Below, one piece after another: positions 8,734 through 18,925 of a stretch of 64,000 nt of DNA. This stretch comes from Microbacterium sp. (GTDB lineage: Bacteria > Actinomycetota > Actinomycetes > Actinomycetales > Microbacteriaceae). Position 1 is the stretch's first letter, and each line of letters begins with the position of its first letter. The position numbers and the translations under genes are program-made. Under the pieces are notes generated by a model. It worked only from the letters and a program-made list of their open reading frames with translations, ran no database searches and was not told where the DNA came from. The DNA is taken from assembly GCA_019510305.1 (NCBI GenBank), contig JAEKKN010000049.1, positions 1 to 64,000 on the forward strand, read 5' to 3'.

Positions 8734-10632
8734 ATGTCTTCCTCGCCCTCATCGCAGAACTCCGATTCCTCCTCCTCGCTCTCCACCCCCGCCGCTCTGT
8801 GGCGGCTCAAGCCCTTCGTCAAACCGGTCATCTGGCGTCTCGCCGGAGGTGCCGCGAGCGCACTCGTCGCGGCGATCATCGCGCTGATGATCCCGCTCGT
8901 GCTCGAGCAGATCATCCGCGGTCCGGTGAAGTCCGGTGAGTTCGGCGCCATCGCCTGGGGCGCTCTGGCCGTCTTCGGGCTCGCGGTCGGCGAGGCGGTG
9001 ATGGTGTGGCTGCGGCGTCAGTTCGTGCTCAACCCCGCGACCGAGGTCGAGTACCAGATGCGCACGCAGCTCTATGCGCGACTGCAGACCCTTCCGGTCG
9101 CCTTCCACGACCGCTGGCAATCCGGACAGCTGCTCAGCCGCATGATGCAGGACATCGGCCTCATCCGCCGCTGGCTCGCGTTCGGCCTCGTGCTGCTCGT
9201 CGTGAACATCCTCACGATCATCATCGGATCGGTTCTGCTCTTCCGCTGGCACTGGCTGCTGGGTGCGATCTTCCTCGTCACCGCGATTCCCCTCTGGATC
9301 CGCGGCTACCTGTTCGAGAAGCGCTATGGCGCGCTCACCCGGCGCAGCCAGGATCAGGCCGGCGACCTCGCCACCAGCGTCGAGGAGAGCGTGCACGGCA
9401 TCCGCGTGCTCAAGGCGTTCGGCCGCGGCAAGCACGCGCTCAGCCGCTTCAGCCGTCAGGCCGAGACTCTGCGCGAGACAGAGATGAGCAAGGCCGGCGC
9501 GATCGCGTCGATCTGGTTCTGGCTCGACCTGATGCCGCAGATCGCCTTCGGACTGAGCCTGATGTCGGGCATCTGGCTGATCTCCCAGGGCGCGATCGAG
9601 GTACCGGAGCTCTTCGCCTTCTTCGCGATGGCTGTGGTGCTGCGGTGGCCGATCGAGTCGATCGGGTTCCTGTTCTCGTTCATGCTCGACGCGCGCACGG
9701 CCACAGACCGCGTGTTCGACATCTTCTCCGAGACGAACACGATCACGGACCCCGAGAACCCGGTGCGCATCGCCGAGCCCCGAGGCGAGCTCGTCTTCGA
9801 GAATGCGCACTTCCGCTATCAGGACGCCGGTGCTTCCGAGCGCGACCTGCTCGACGGCATCGATCTCGTGCTGCGTCCGGGTGAGACCATGGCGCTCGTC
9901 GGACTCACCGGTTCGGGCAAGACCACCCTGACCACGCTGCCGGCGCGGTTGTACGACGTCACCGGCGGGCGAGTCACGCTCGACGGCGTCGACGTGCGCG
10001 ACCTCACGCTCTCCGAGCTGCGGCAGCACATCGCCATGGCGTTCGAGGATGCGACGCTGTTCTCGGCATCCGTCCGGGAGAACGTCCTGCTGGGTCGTGC
10101 CGATCTCGATGTGCACAGCGAGGAGGCCGAGCGCGTGCTGCGCGAGGCACTCGACGTCGCGCAGGCGGCGTTCGTCGACTCGCTGCCCGACGGCGTGGAG
10201 ACGATCATCGGCGAGGAAGGCCTGAGCCTCTCCGGCGGCCAGCGTCAGCGACTCGCTCTCGCCCGAGCCGTGGCGGCGAATCCGAGGGTGCTCGTGCTCG
10301 ACGACCCGCTGTCGGCCCTCGACGTCGACACCGAGGCGCTCGTCGAGGAGGCGCTGCGCCACGTGCTCGCCGACACGACAGCGATGATCGTCGCCCACCG
10401 TCCGTCGACCGTCGCACTCGCAGACCGCGTCGCCCTGCTCGAAGCAGGGCGGATCACCGCGGTCGGCACGCACAGCGAACTGCTGAAGTCCAGCCGGCAC
10501 TACCGGCACGTCATCTCGAGCCTCGAGGCGGAGGAGGCTGCTCGCACCGGCGCGATCCCGGTGATCCGAGAGGATCCTGACGACGACGACCGAGACGATA
10601 TGCGCGAAGACATGAAGGAGGTGCAGGCATGA
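8734..10632 (+). CDS. ABC exporter subunit, degenerate-site half of a heterodimer
   Basis: A 632-residue half-transporter. A Ser-rich N-terminus is followed by six helices (about 30-320) and a nucleotide-binding domain with Walker [10 protein letters not shown], signature [14 protein letters not shown] and Walker [13 protein letters not shown]. The usual catalytic Glu after Walker B is Asp here. Together with the altered signature in the partner gene, this places the degenerate ATP site exactly as in heterodimeric exporters such as TmrAB, BmrCD and LmrCD. The stop overlaps the next start by 4 bases. Likely a drug or lipid exporter, with substrate unknown. Its partner is disrupted, so it may no longer work. 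Confidence 0.88.
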   Translation: MSSSPSSQNSDSSSSLSTPAALWRLKPFVKPVIWRLAGGAASALVAAIIALMIPLVLEQIIRGPVKSGEFGAIAWGALAVFGLAVGEAVMVWLRRQFVLNPATEVEYQMRTQLYARLQTLPVAFHDRWQSGQLLSRMMQDIGLIRRWLAFGLVLLVVNILTIIIGSVLLFRWHWLLGAIFLVTAIPLWIRGYLFEKRYGALTRRSQDQAGDLATSVEESVHGIRVLKAFGRGKHALSRFSRQAETLRETEMSKAGAIASIWFWLDLMPQIAFGLSLMSGIWLISQGAIEVPELFAFFAMAVVLRWPIESIGFLFSFMLDARTATDRVFDIFSETNTITDPENPVRIAEPRGELVFENAHFRYQDAGASERDLLDGIDLVLRPGETMALVGLTGSGKTTLTTLPARLYDVTGGRVTLDGVDVRDLTLSELRQHIAMAFEDATLFSASVRENVLLGRADLDVHSEEAERVLREALDVAQAAFVDSLPDGVETIIGEEGLSLSGGQRQRLALARAVAANPRVLVLDDPLSALDVDTEALVEEALRHVLADTTAMIVAHRPSTVALADRVALLEAGRITAVGTHSELLKSSRHYRHVISSLEAEEAARTGAIPVIREDPDDDDRDDMREDMKEVQA

Positions 10633-12325
10633 GCTCCGCGATCACCGGAACACAGAACGAGGACCGCTCGAACTACACCCGTGAGGAGAGCCGCGAGATC
10701 AGGCAGCGCTCGCTGCGTCTGCTGGGATCGCTGGTGCGCCCGCTGAAGGCGCAGGTCATCCTTGCGGCCGTGGTGCTCGTGGTGTCCACGGCGCTGCAGG
10801 TGGCAGGACCGATCCTCATCAGCATCGGTCTGGACAGGGCCCTGCCGGAGGTGATCGAGCACGCGAACTGGATGCCGACGCTCGTGGTCGGCTTCGTGTA
10901 CCTGTTCGCCGGCGCGGCGGCGGCCGCACTCATCGCGTGGTACGTGATGATCGCCGCCCGTATCACCCAGGCGGTGCTGCTCGACCTGCGCAAGCGCATC
11001 TTCCTGCACACCCAGAAGCTGAGCCTCGAATTCCACGAGTCGTACACGTCCGGCCGGATCATCTCGCGTCAGACCAGCGACCTGGACTCCATCAAGGAGC
11101 TGCTCGACGGCGGGCTCAACGAGCTCGTCTCCGGTGTGCTGTTCGGCCTGTTCACCTTCATCGCGCTGTGCGTGTGGGACTGGCAGTCCGGTGTGATCCT
11201 CGCGCTCGCCGGCGTGCCGCTGTTCTTCCTGATGCGGTGGTTCTCAACGACGAGGCCTTCCAGAAGGTGGCAGGCGACTACCGCGACGTCAACCGCCGTT
11301 CCATGCTGCTGTTCGGCACGTTCGAGCCCGGACTCATGGGGGTGGCCGCGCTCACCTTGGGGCTCGTCGTGCTGTGGGGCGGGATCCGCGTCTCGACGGA
11401 GGTGCTCAGCGTCGGCGTGCTGCTGTCGGCCGTGCTGTACGTACGCAACTTCTTCGCGCCGATGCAGGAGATCGCGATGTTCCTGAACTCCTACCAGTCC
11501 GCCACTGCGGCTCTGGAGAAGGTGTCCGGCGTGCTCGAGGAGGTGCCGACGGTTCCCGACCCCGAGAAGCCCGTCGACCTCTGGGCGTCGCGCGGCCACA
11601 TCGAGTTCGACGAGGTCACCTTCGGGTACAACGGCGAGAAGACGATCCTGCCGAACTTCTCGCTCGACATCCCTGCCGGTCAGACGATCGCCCTGGTCGG
11701 CACCACCGGCGCGGGCAAGTCCACTCTCGCGAAGCTCATCTCACGCTTCTACGATCCCTCGAAGGGTCGCGTCACGCTGGATGGCGTCGACCTGCGCAGA
11801 CTGCACCCGAAGGATCTGCGCCGCGCGATCGTGATGGTCACGCAGGAGGCGTACCTGTTCAGCGGCACCGTCGCGGACAACATCGCGCTGGGCAAGCCCG
11901 ACGCGACGCTCGACGAGATCAGGGCCGCCGCACGTGCGGTGGGAGCCGACGGGTTCATCGAGTCGCTGCCCGACGGCTACGGCACCGATGTGAACAAGCG
12001 CGGCGGCCGAGTGTCGGCGGGGCAGCGACAGCTGATCTCGTTCGCCCGGGCGTTCCTGGCCGACCCGGCGGTTCTGATCCTGGATGAGGCGACGGCGTCG
12101 CTCGACATCCCGTCCGAGCGGTTGATCCAGGACGCCCTGCAGACGCTGCTGAAGGACCGCACCGCGATCATCATCGCGCACCGGCTGTCGACGGTCGCGA
12201 TCGCCGACCGCGTGTTGGTGATGGAGCACGGACGCATCATCGAGGACGACTCGCCTGACGCGCTGATCGGCGGCAGCGGCAAGTTCGCCCAGCTGCACGC
12301 CGCGTGGCAGGAGACGCTCGTCTGA
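10629..12325 (+). pseudogene. Second ABC exporter subunit, broken by an out-of-frame internal deletion
   Basis: The first 206 codons (membrane part through [10 protein letters not shown]) read in one frame. From [16 protein letters not shown] on, the protein continues in another frame to 12325. The join is at about 11244-11246. Homologues I know have roughly 40 residues between these two segments, so a deletion of about 118 bp (3n+1) would explain both the gap and the shift. The downstream part is otherwise intact: Walker [10 protein letters not shown], degenerate signature VSAGQ, Walker [14 protein letters not shown] with catalytic Glu. An assembly error is the alternative. Without correction the product stops about 80 codons after the join. 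Confidence 0.8.
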
Positions 12326-12341
12326 TCCGTCGTGTACGCCG

Positions 12342-12384
12342 CGAGCGGCGACCGGCGCTCCCTCCGGAGCTCGGTCGCCGCTCG
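12342..12384 (+). terminator. Hairpin after the ABC exporter genes
   Basis: A perfect 12-bp inverted repeat (cgagcggcgacc at 12342-12353, complement at 12373-12384) encloses a smaller gctcc/ggagc stem. It begins 17 bases after the exporter stop. No T-run follows. Confidence 0.55.
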
Positions 12385-12422
12385 TCTCGGCGCGCTCGGC
12401 CTCGACTGGATAGCATCGAGAC

Positions 12423-13232
12423 ATGGACCCCCTGCTGATCGTCGCCGAATGGTGGTGGCTCGCGCCGACCGCTGCGGCGGCAGGCGCCGCGGGGGCCGTG
12501 GGCGCGGCAGGGCTGCGTCGTCGCGCTCGGCGGTCGGGGAGACGCCTCGCCGTCGACGCCGCGCGCCACGACCTCAAGGCGGCGCAGCAGACGGTGGCCG
12601 AACGCCGCCTGGAGCTCAAGGTGGCCCGAGCCGAGTTCGCGCGGATCGCGGCCGAGCGCGATGCGGGCAGGGTGAGCGCGGACCGCGTCGCCGGAGCTCG
12701 CCGCATGCTGAGAGAGCGGGAGCGCGACATGAAGGCGGTGCACGCCGAGGTCCGGGTCAGAAGAGTGCGGCTCAGCGCCGCGAAGGCCGCCCTGCCTCAG
12801 GGATCCGCTCCGCGCCCGCTCGAGCGCCTGCGAGCCGAGCACGAGACGATCACCGCCCGGTGGATGCGGTACGAGACGGACCCGGCTCTGCAGATCTCCT
12901 ACCCGGCGATGACGGACGTGCGTCAGCCGGCCACCGCCGCCTATCTGCGGGCCGCCGGTCGCGCCAACGACCTGCGTCGGGAGGCCGAGCACACTCCGAC
13001 GCCAGCCGCGTACTCGGCGTACCGCGACGCGGTCGCAGACCTCGAGGGCGCGCTCGAAACGGCGGAGCACCGGGCCCGGGTGCTCGCGGGTGAAGCGCCG
13101 CCGACGGCATGGCAGGAAGCGGCACAGGATGTCCTGTCGAAGTCTGCCGAGGCCATCGACCAGGCCGCCGGGGCCGTGTCTGCGGCGTTCGCCGCCTGGT
13201 CCGCGCGCAAGCGCCCGCGCGACGACCGCTGA
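12423..13232 (+). CDS. Conserved hypothetical protein, one N-terminal membrane segment and coiled coil
   Basis: I do not recognise a named family. The 269-residue product has an Ala/Gly-rich hydrophobic segment at about residues 14-33, then an Arg-rich turn. A long charged helical region (about 40-130 and 175-225) rich in Ala, Glu and Arg looks like a coiled coil, and the tail is basic. It would be a small membrane-anchored cytoplasmic coiled-coil protein. It starts 39 bases after the hairpin at 12342-12384 and ends facing the xylosidase gene. GC3 bias supports real coding. Confidence 0.6.
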   Translation: MDPLLIVAEWWWLAPTAAAAGAAGAVGAAGLRRRARRSGRRLAVDAARHDLKAAQQTVAERRLELKVARAEFARIAAERDAGRVSADRVAGARRMLRERERDMKAVHAEVRVRRVRLSAAKAALPQGSAPRPLERLRAEHETITARWMRYETDPALQISYPAMTDVRQPATAAYLRAAGRANDLRREAEHTPTPAAYSAYRDAVADLEGALETAEHRARVLAGEAPPTAWQEAAQDVLSKSAEAIDQAAGAVSAAFAAWSARKRPRDDR

Positions 13233-13269
13233 GGGCTGCCGGCATCCGAGTACCCGACGGGACGGACGC

Positions 13270-13317
13270 CGAGACCCCCGCTTGTCGGCGAGACCCCTGC
13301 TGATACAGGGGGTCTCG
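13270..13317. terminator. Inverted repeat between convergent genes
   Basis: gagaccccc (13271-13279) can pair perfectly with gggggtctc (13308-13316). A nested copy cgagacccctg (13289-13299) can pair with the same right arm with one bulge. It lies between two convergent stops, so it may terminate both. Confidence 0.45.
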
Positions 13318-13359
13318 TCAATGGGCTAGGGTCTCGGCGATCGCGACCTCGGAACCGCA

Positions 13360-15591
13360 TCACTCCGTGGGCGTCTCCAGGTCGGCCGTGTAGGTGCGCG
13401 CCACGCCGTCGGGGGAGGACACGACGACGGATGCGTCGCCGCTCCCACCGGGGAACACCCGCAGCACGAGACCCTCGTGGTAGTCGTAGTCAGGGCGATC
13501 TGTGCGTGCTCCCCAGGGCAGGAGCGTGCCCGCGCGCACATAGAGCGGCAGCGAATCGAACCCGTGCGTCTCGCGCCGCCAGCCCCCGCCCGTCACGGTC
13601 TCGCCGCTGAGAAGGGACGTCCACTCGCCGGCCGGCAGGTAGAACTCCACATCACCGCCGGCGCTGAAGACCGGGGCGACGAGCAGCGAGGAGCCCAGCA
13701 TGTACTGCCGGTCGAGATAGCCGGTGGCCGGATCGTCGGGGAACTCGAGCACCATCGGACGCATCAGCGGAATGCCCGTCTCGACGGCATCGAGTCCCTG
13801 CTGGTAGAGATACGGCATCAGCCGCATCTTGAGGTGAGTGAAACGACGCGTCACCTCGACGGCTTCCTCGTCGAACGCCCACGGCACCCGATACGAGCTC
13901 GAACCGTGGAACCGCGAGTGCGAGCCGAGCAGGCCGAAGGCCGTCCAGCGCTTGAACACCCCGGCATCCGGCGTGCCCTCGAATCCGCCGATGTCGTGGC
14001 TCCAGAACGCGAAACCGCTCAGCGCGAGCGAGAGCCCTCCGCGCAACGTCTCGGCCATCGACACGTACGTGGAGGTCGAGTCACCGCCCCAGTGCACCGG
14101 CATGCTCTGGCCGCCGGCCGTCGCCGATCGTGCGAACAGCACCGCGTCGCCCTCGCCCCTCGCCTCGACGAGCACGTCGTGCACCGCCCGGTTGTACAGC
14201 TGCGTGTAGAGGTTGTGCATGCGCTCGGGGTCGCTGCCATCCGCCCACTCGACATCCGTGGGGATGCGCTCGCCGAAGTCGGTCTTGAAGCAGTCGACGC
14301 CCTGATCCACGAGCGCACGGAGCTTCGACTGGTACCAGGCCGTGGCATCGGGATTCGTGAAGTCGACAAGGCCCATGCCCGACTGCCACTGGTCCCACTG
14401 CCACACCGAGCCATCGGGGCGCGTGACCAGGTACCCGAGGTCGGCTCCCTCGCGGAACAGCGCCGAACGCTGGGCGATGTAGGGGTTGATCCACACGCAC
14501 ACGCGCAGATCCTTGTCGTGCAGACGCGCCAGCATGCCGTCGGGATCTGGGAACACGCGGGAATCCCACTCGAAGTCGCTCCAGTTGAACTCGCGCATCC
14601 AGAAGCAGTCGAAGTGGAACACCGAGACGGGGAGTTCCCGGGCGGCCATCTCGTCGATGAACGAGTTCACGGTCTGCTCGTCGTAGTCGGTCGTGAAGCT
14701 GGTCGACAGCCACAGGCCGTACGACCAGGCGGGCACGACGGGAGGGCGACCGGTCAGCGCGGTGTAGCGGCGCAGCACGTCCTTCGGGGTGGGGCCCGCG
14801 ATGACGAAGTACTCGAGCGCCTCGCCCGTGACCGAGAACTGGACGCGCTCGACGGCCTCCGAGCCGAGCTCGTACGACACGTGACCCGGGTCGTTCACGA
14901 GCACGCCGTAGCCGTGGCTCGACACGTGGAACGGCACGCTCTTGTAGGCCTGTTCGCTCGAGGTGCCGCCGTCGGCGTTCCAGATGTCGACGGTCTGCCC
15001 GTTCTTCACCAGCGGACCGAAGCGCTCGCCGAGACCGTAGACGAGCTCGCCCACTGCCAGCTCCAGCTGCTCGTGCACGTAGGTAGACGCGGCGGGGATG
15101 CCGGCGTCGTACTGCGTGTTGCTCACGACGCCCGCGTCGACCGCGGCGTCCGCCGAGAGACGCACGTACCCCTGAGAGCGGTGGCCGCTGCCGGTAACGC
15201 GGCGCCCGTCGACCTCGAACGAGAGGTTCCACGGTGCGCCGGGTGCGATCCGGGCGACCAGCGAGCCGGCATCCAGTACGCCTCCGGCATCCGACACCGA
15301 AGCGGATGCCGTCGCCGAGCCCGCACCGGGCAGATCGAACCCGCCGTGCCCGACGGCCCCCTCGTGGTGCACGATGCGCACCCGGATGACGCCCTCGGCG
15401 GGGGAGGAGAGCGTCGTGGTCAGCACCGCCCTGTTGAGCGTGTCGCCGCGCCCTGAGATGACCTTGGTCGGAGCGGTGATGACGAGACCGTCTCCATCAG
15501 GCGTCGTCGTCCGGTCGATGTCGTACGCCTCCTGCGCGTACAGCGCGTCGACGCCGGGTCGGAGCTGCCAGAAACCATCGGTGAACTTCAT
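13360..15591 (-). CDS. yicI: GH31 alpha-xylosidase (YicI type)
   Basis: A 743-residue intracellular glycoside hydrolase that should release alpha-xylose from isoprimeverose-type xyloglucan fragments. The GH31 nucleophile motif appears as CFKTDFGERIPTDVEW, which matches YicI-type xylosidases better than alpha-glucosidases. The acid/base region is VHWGGDSTSTYVSMAETLRGGLSL. The N-terminal start MKFTDGFWQLRPG also resembles YicI (772 residues). The ATG at 15591 overlaps the stop of the upstream permease by one base (TAATG), so it is the last gene of the binding protein-permease-permease-hydrolase operon. No secretion signal, which fits hydrolysis after import. Confidence 0.93.
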   Translation of the reverse strand: MKFTDGFWQLRPGVDALYAQEAYDIDRTTTPDGDGLVITAPTKVISGRGDTLNRAVLTTTLSSPAEGVIRVRIVHHEGAVGHGGFDLPGAGSATASASVSDAGGVLDAGSLVARIAPGAPWNLSFEVDGRRVTGSGHRSQGYVRLSADAAVDAGVVSNTQYDAGIPAASTYVHEQLELAVGELVYGLGERFGPLVKNGQTVDIWNADGGTSSEQAYKSVPFHVSSHGYGVLVNDPGHVSYELGSEAVERVQFSVTGEALEYFVIAGPTPKDVLRRYTALTGRPPVVPAWSYGLWLSTSFTTDYDEQTVNSFIDEMAARELPVSVFHFDCFWMREFNWSDFEWDSRVFPDPDGMLARLHDKDLRVCVWINPYIAQRSALFREGADLGYLVTRPDGSVWQWDQWQSGMGLVDFTNPDATAWYQSKLRALVDQGVDCFKTDFGERIPTDVEWADGSDPERMHNLYTQLYNRAVHDVLVEARGEGDAVLFARSATAGGQSMPVHWGGDSTSTYVSMAETLRGGLSLALSGFAFWSHDIGGFEGTPDAGVFKRWTAFGLLGSHSRFHGSSSYRVPWAFDEEAVEVTRRFTHLKMRLMPYLYQQGLDAVETGIPLMRPMVLEFPDDPATGYLDRQYMLGSSLLVAPVFSAGGDVEFYLPAGEWTSLLSGETVTGGGWRRETHGFDSLPLYVRAGTLLPWGARTDRPDYDYHEGLVLRVFPGGSGDASVVVSSPDGVARTYTADLETPTE

Positions 15592-16472
15592 TACTTGACT
15601 GCTCCTGCGGTGATGCCGCGCGTGAGGGTGCGCTGGAAGATGAGGAAGAAGATGAGCGTCGGGATGATGCCCAGCAGAGCCGAGGCGCTCGTCGTCGTGA
15701 CGTCCATCAGCCGATCGCCCTGCAGCACGCTGATGGCCACGGGGACGGTCTGATTGTCGTTCGACGCGAGGAACGTCAGCGGGATGAGGAACTCGTTCCA
15801 CGTCCAGATGAAGAAGAAGATGAGCAGCACCGACAGGGTCGGGCGGCTGATCGGGAAGACGACCCGCCACAGGATCTGCCAGCGGCTCGCCCCGTCGAGG
15901 GACGCAGCCTCGAGGACCTCTTTGGGGAAAGTCCCGTACACGCTGGAGAGCAGGTACGTGCCGAACGCGGCCTGGATCACCGTGAAGATGATGATCACGG
16001 AGAGCACGTTGTCGTACAGTCCGACCGACTTGAACATGTAGTACAGCGGGTACAGCAGCGCCTCCTGCGGGAGCAGGTTCGCGAGCAGGAACAGCAGCAC
16101 GATCCAGGTGCGTCCGCGCACGCGTCCGATGCCGATCGCGAAGGCGTTCAGCATCGAGATGACCACGGCGAGCACCGCGACCGCACCCGAGATCAGGATC
16201 GAGTTCCACACCTTCTGGGGGAAGTTCACCCGCTCCCAGAACTTGACGATGCCGGTGAAGTCGAGTTCGTGCGGCAGCGCCAGGGGGCCCGAGGTCGCGT
16301 AATCGGTCGGCGACTTGAACGAGTTCACGATCACCAGGTAGAAGGGCGCGACGACCAGCACGGCGCCGATGACGACGAGGGCGAGCATGAGCCAGTCGAT
16401 GCCGCGCTTCTTGGTCATGCCGCCTCGGGCCCTCTTGGCCTTGCCGGTGACGATCAGAGTGGTGGCGCTCAT
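15591..16472 (-). CDS. Carbohydrate ABC permease, MalG type
   Basis: A 293-residue inner-membrane permease with six hydrophobic segments. The EAA loop that contacts the ATPase is EVLEAASLDGASRWQILWRV. The start follows the partner permease with an ATGA overlap at 16472, and the stop overlaps the xylosidase start. The basic N-terminus (GKAKRARGGMTKKR) fits a cytoplasmic end. No ATPase is encoded nearby, so it must use a shared one, MsiK-like in many actinobacteria. The substrate is inferred from the xylosidase. Confidence 0.93.
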   Translation of the reverse strand: MSATTLIVTGKAKRARGGMTKKRGIDWLMLALVVIGAVLVVAPFYLVIVNSFKSPTDYATSGPLALPHELDFTGIVKFWERVNFPQKVWNSILISGAVAVLAVVISMLNAFAIGIGRVRGRTWIVLLFLLANLLPQEALLYPLYYMFKSVGLYDNVLSVIIIFTVIQAAFGTYLLSSVYGTFPKEVLEAASLDGASRWQILWRVVFPISRPTLSVLLIFFFIWTWNEFLIPLTFLASNDNQTVPVAISVLQGDRLMDVTTTSASALLGIIPTLIFFLIFQRTLTRGITAGAVK

Positions 16473-17440
16473 CACAGGCCCGCCCTTTCCTTGCGTTCGA
16501 TCGAGTTCTGCACGCGGATGAACACGATCGACACGATGACCACGACGATCGTGAGCACGGTGGCGATGGTGGCGCCGTAGCCGACGTTCCGCTTCGTGAA
16601 GAACTCCTGGTACGCGTAGAACGCGGGGACCAGGGTGGAGCCCGCGGGGCCGCCGCGGGTGATGATGTAGACGGGGCCGAACACCTTGAGGGCCGCGATC
16701 GTGCAGGTCAGGGTCACGACGAAGATCTCCGGGCGGATGATGCTCATCGTGATGGCGGAGAAGCGCTGGAACCAGTTGGCGCCGTCGAGCTCGGCCGCCT
16801 CGTACAGCTCGGGGTCGACCCGCTGGAGCGCCGCCATGAACACGACGACCGGATAGCCGAGCTGCACCCAGACCATGACGACCATCAGCACGATCAGGGC
16901 CGACGGCATCTGGCCGAGCCAGTCGTAGGCGGGCATGCCGAACCAGCTGAGGATCTGGTTCAGGGCGCCGTCCTTCCCCGGGCGCACGATCCAGCCGATC
17001 ACGATGCCGGCGACCGCGATCGGCAGGATCTGCGGGAGGTAGTAGGTGGCGCGCAGGAAACTGCCGACCTTGCCCCCGAACTTGCGGCCGATCACGTCGA
17101 ACAGCAGCGCGGCGACGATGAGTCCGACGATCGTCGGCACGACGACCATCGCGATGATCATCCACACCGAGTTCTGGAACGACGTCCAGAAGTCCTCGTC
17201 GGTGAACAGCTTCTGCCAGTTCTCCAGGCCGATGAACTCCGGGGTGCGCACGCCCTTCCACTTGGTGAAAGTGAGGTACACGTTCCAGAGGAGGGGGACG
17301 ATCACGACGATCAGCAGCAGGGCGAAGCCGGGGAGCAGGTAGAGCCAGTAGGCCCCCGTCCCGCCTCTGCGCTGCGGGATCAGCGGCTCTTCGGGCGGCA
17401 GTGCGGTGCGGCCCGATCGTGTTGCAGATGACATGTTCAT
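16472..17440 (-). CDS. Carbohydrate ABC permease, MalF type
   Basis: A 322-residue permease, the first membrane subunit of the xyloside importer. It has six to seven hydrophobic segments, starting with AYWLYLLPGFALLLIVVIVPLLW. The EAA motif is ELYEAAELDGANWFQRFSAI. The ATG at 17440 lies 54 bases after the binding-protein stop, and the stop overlaps the next permease by 4 bases. Confidence 0.93.
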   Translation of the reverse strand: MNMSSATRSGRTALPPEEPLIPQRRGGTGAYWLYLLPGFALLLIVVIVPLLWNVYLTFTKWKGVRTPEFIGLENWQKLFTDEDFWTSFQNSVWMIIAMVVVPTIVGLIVAALLFDVIGRKFGGKVGSFLRATYYLPQILPIAVAGIVIGWIVRPGKDGALNQILSWFGMPAYDWLGQMPSALIVLMVVMVWVQLGYPVVVFMAALQRVDPELYEAAELDGANWFQRFSAITMSIIRPEIFVVTLTCTIAALKVFGPVYIITRGGPAGSTLVPAFYAYQEFFTKRNVGYGATIATVLTIVVVIVSIVFIRVQNSIERKERAGL

Positions 17441-17494
17441 GCTCCAGGAGGGGAGGGGGCGGCATCCGGTCGGACACCGCCCCCGATCAGCGGA

Positions 17495-18802
17495 TCAGCG
17501 GAAGTCCGCGGTTCCTTCGTCGTAGGCCTTGCCGAGGTTGTCGTCCGTGGTCTCCACGTCCTGGCTGCCGGTGATGAGACCCTGCAGCTCCTGCACGATC
17601 ACGTCGTAGAAGCCCGGTGCGGGCCAGTCCGGATAGAAGGACAGACCGTCCTGGTCGAGGATGCCGTTGAACGTCTCGATCAGCTCGGAGCTCTTCGGGT
17701 CGGTGATGTCGGCGGGGTCGGCCGCGACCGGGAGGCCGCCGTTGTTGCCGATGATCGCCTGGATGTCGGGGCGCATCGTGATGTCGATGAACTTGTAGGC
17801 GAGTTCCTTGTTCGCGGCGTTCTCGGGGACGACCCAGAGGTTGCCGGAGGACCCGAGCGAGAGGTCCGCTCCGGGGAATGCCGTCATGGTCCAGTCGAAG
17901 CCGGTGGCCTCGTTGACGAAGCGGCCGTACCACCATGAACCCGAGACGAAGATCGGCGAGGTGCCGTTGATGAAGGAGACTCCGGCGTCCTCCGCCTTGA
18001 TCGACGAGACGTCGGAGGCGATGTACCCCTTGTCGACGTACTCCTTGAGCGTCTGGGTGGCCGAGGTGATCTCAGGGCCCTGCCAGTCGACCGGATCCTT
18101 GTACAGCTGGTAGTCGTCGACGAAGCCGCGGTCGCCCTCCATCAGGGCGAGCTGGTACCAGAGCTGGCCTAGCGGATACTCTGCGCCGGCTTCGGCCAGA
18201 GGAGTGATGCCCTTCGCGACGAACGCGTCGAGCACGTCGACGAACTCGTCGTAGGAAGTGGGGATCTCGAGGCCGGCCGCGACGAAGGCGTCCTTGTTGT
18301 AGTACACCCCGACGAACTCGCCGTAGTTCGGAATGCCGTACCAGGCGTCGCCGCCCATCACGCCGTCGTCGGAGTACTTGGCGGTCGTCTGCAGCGACGG
18401 AGCCAGCTTGTCGGCCCAGCCGTACTCGTCGACGGCGTCGGAGATGTCGGTGATGAGGCCGGTCGAGGCGAGGAAGCCCGCTGTCGCGTTGCCCTTGTTG
18501 AACTCCATGAGGTCGGGGGCGGCGTCTGTGTCGAGCACCTGGCTCGCGGTCTTCTGGATCTGCTCGAAGGACTTCTCTTCGAACTCGACCTTGGCGCCGG
18601 TCTCCTCCTCGAAGATCTTGATGGCCTCGGTCCAGGCCTTGCCCATCGCGCTGTCTTCGCTCTCGTAGTGCCAGAGCTTCAGGGTCTGGCCGTCGCCGCC
18701 CTCGTCGGAACCTCCCGGCGTGCAGCCGGCCAGGGCGAGTCCTGTCGCGGTGAGCGCGGCCAGCGCGGCGAGCGTCTTGGTCCTGCGTGTGTTGCGTGCC
18801 AT
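17495..18802 (-). CDS. Sugar-binding lipoprotein of an ABC importer
   Basis: A 435-residue extracellular solute-binding protein (family 1). A basic start and hydrophobic segment lead to lipobox LALAGC, with lipidated Cys27. After a Gly-rich linker comes LKLWHYESEDSAMGKAW and the usual two-lobe pattern. The start MARNTRRTK at 18802 was chosen because gaaggag-like gaaaggag lies just upstream; the longer 448-residue reading would bury the signal peptide. A LacI-type operator lies 73 bases upstream. It heads the xyloside operon, so the ligand is probably a xylo- or xyloglucan oligosaccharide. Confidence 0.92.
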   Translation of the reverse strand: MARNTRRTKTLAALAALTATGLALAGCTPGGSDEGGDGQTLKLWHYESEDSAMGKAWTEAIKIFEEETGAKVEFEEKSFEQIQKTASQVLDTDAAPDLMEFNKGNATAGFLASTGLITDISDAVDEYGWADKLAPSLQTTAKYSDDGVMGGDAWYGIPNYGEFVGVYYNKDAFVAAGLEIPTSYDEFVDVLDAFVAKGITPLAEAGAEYPLGQLWYQLALMEGDRGFVDDYQLYKDPVDWQGPEITSATQTLKEYVDKGYIASDVSSIKAEDAGVSFINGTSPIFVSGSWWYGRFVNEATGFDWTMTAFPGADLSLGSSGNLWVVPENAANKELAYKFIDITMRPDIQAIIGNNGGLPVAADPADITDPKSSELIETFNGILDQDGLSFYPDWPAPGFYDVIVQELQGLITGSQDVETTDDNLGKAYDEGTADFR

Positions 18803-18874
18803 CGTCGGCACTCCTTTCTCGGTGGCCCTGGGGCCGGACACTGCGTTGTGGTTCGGGTGTTCAGTTGGTCTTTG

Positions 18875-18888
18875 TCGAAGCGTTTCGA
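18875..18888. promoter_or_regulatory. LacI-type operator before the xyloside operon
   Basis: tcgaagcgtttcga is a near-perfect palindrome. It shares the core cGAAGCGnTTCg with the operator in front of the LacI gene at 19970-19981. It lies between the regulator's stop and the start of the binding-protein gene, where a repressor would block transcription. Confidence 0.7.
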
Positions 18889-18925
18889 TATCGCAGACGT
18901 CGATGCGCCGTTGCGGAGTCGCCGT

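Noticed and set aside
13447..15456. Long plus-strand open frame opposite the GH31 gene
   Set aside because: Shadow of the xylosidase gene, with Arg/His/Val-rich composition, no ribosome site and no motif.
15591..17477. 628-codon frame that seems to fuse two permeases
   Set aside because: Only the part from 16472 has permease features; the upstream half is a shadow of the MalF-type gene, which reads in a different frame with an ATGA overlap.
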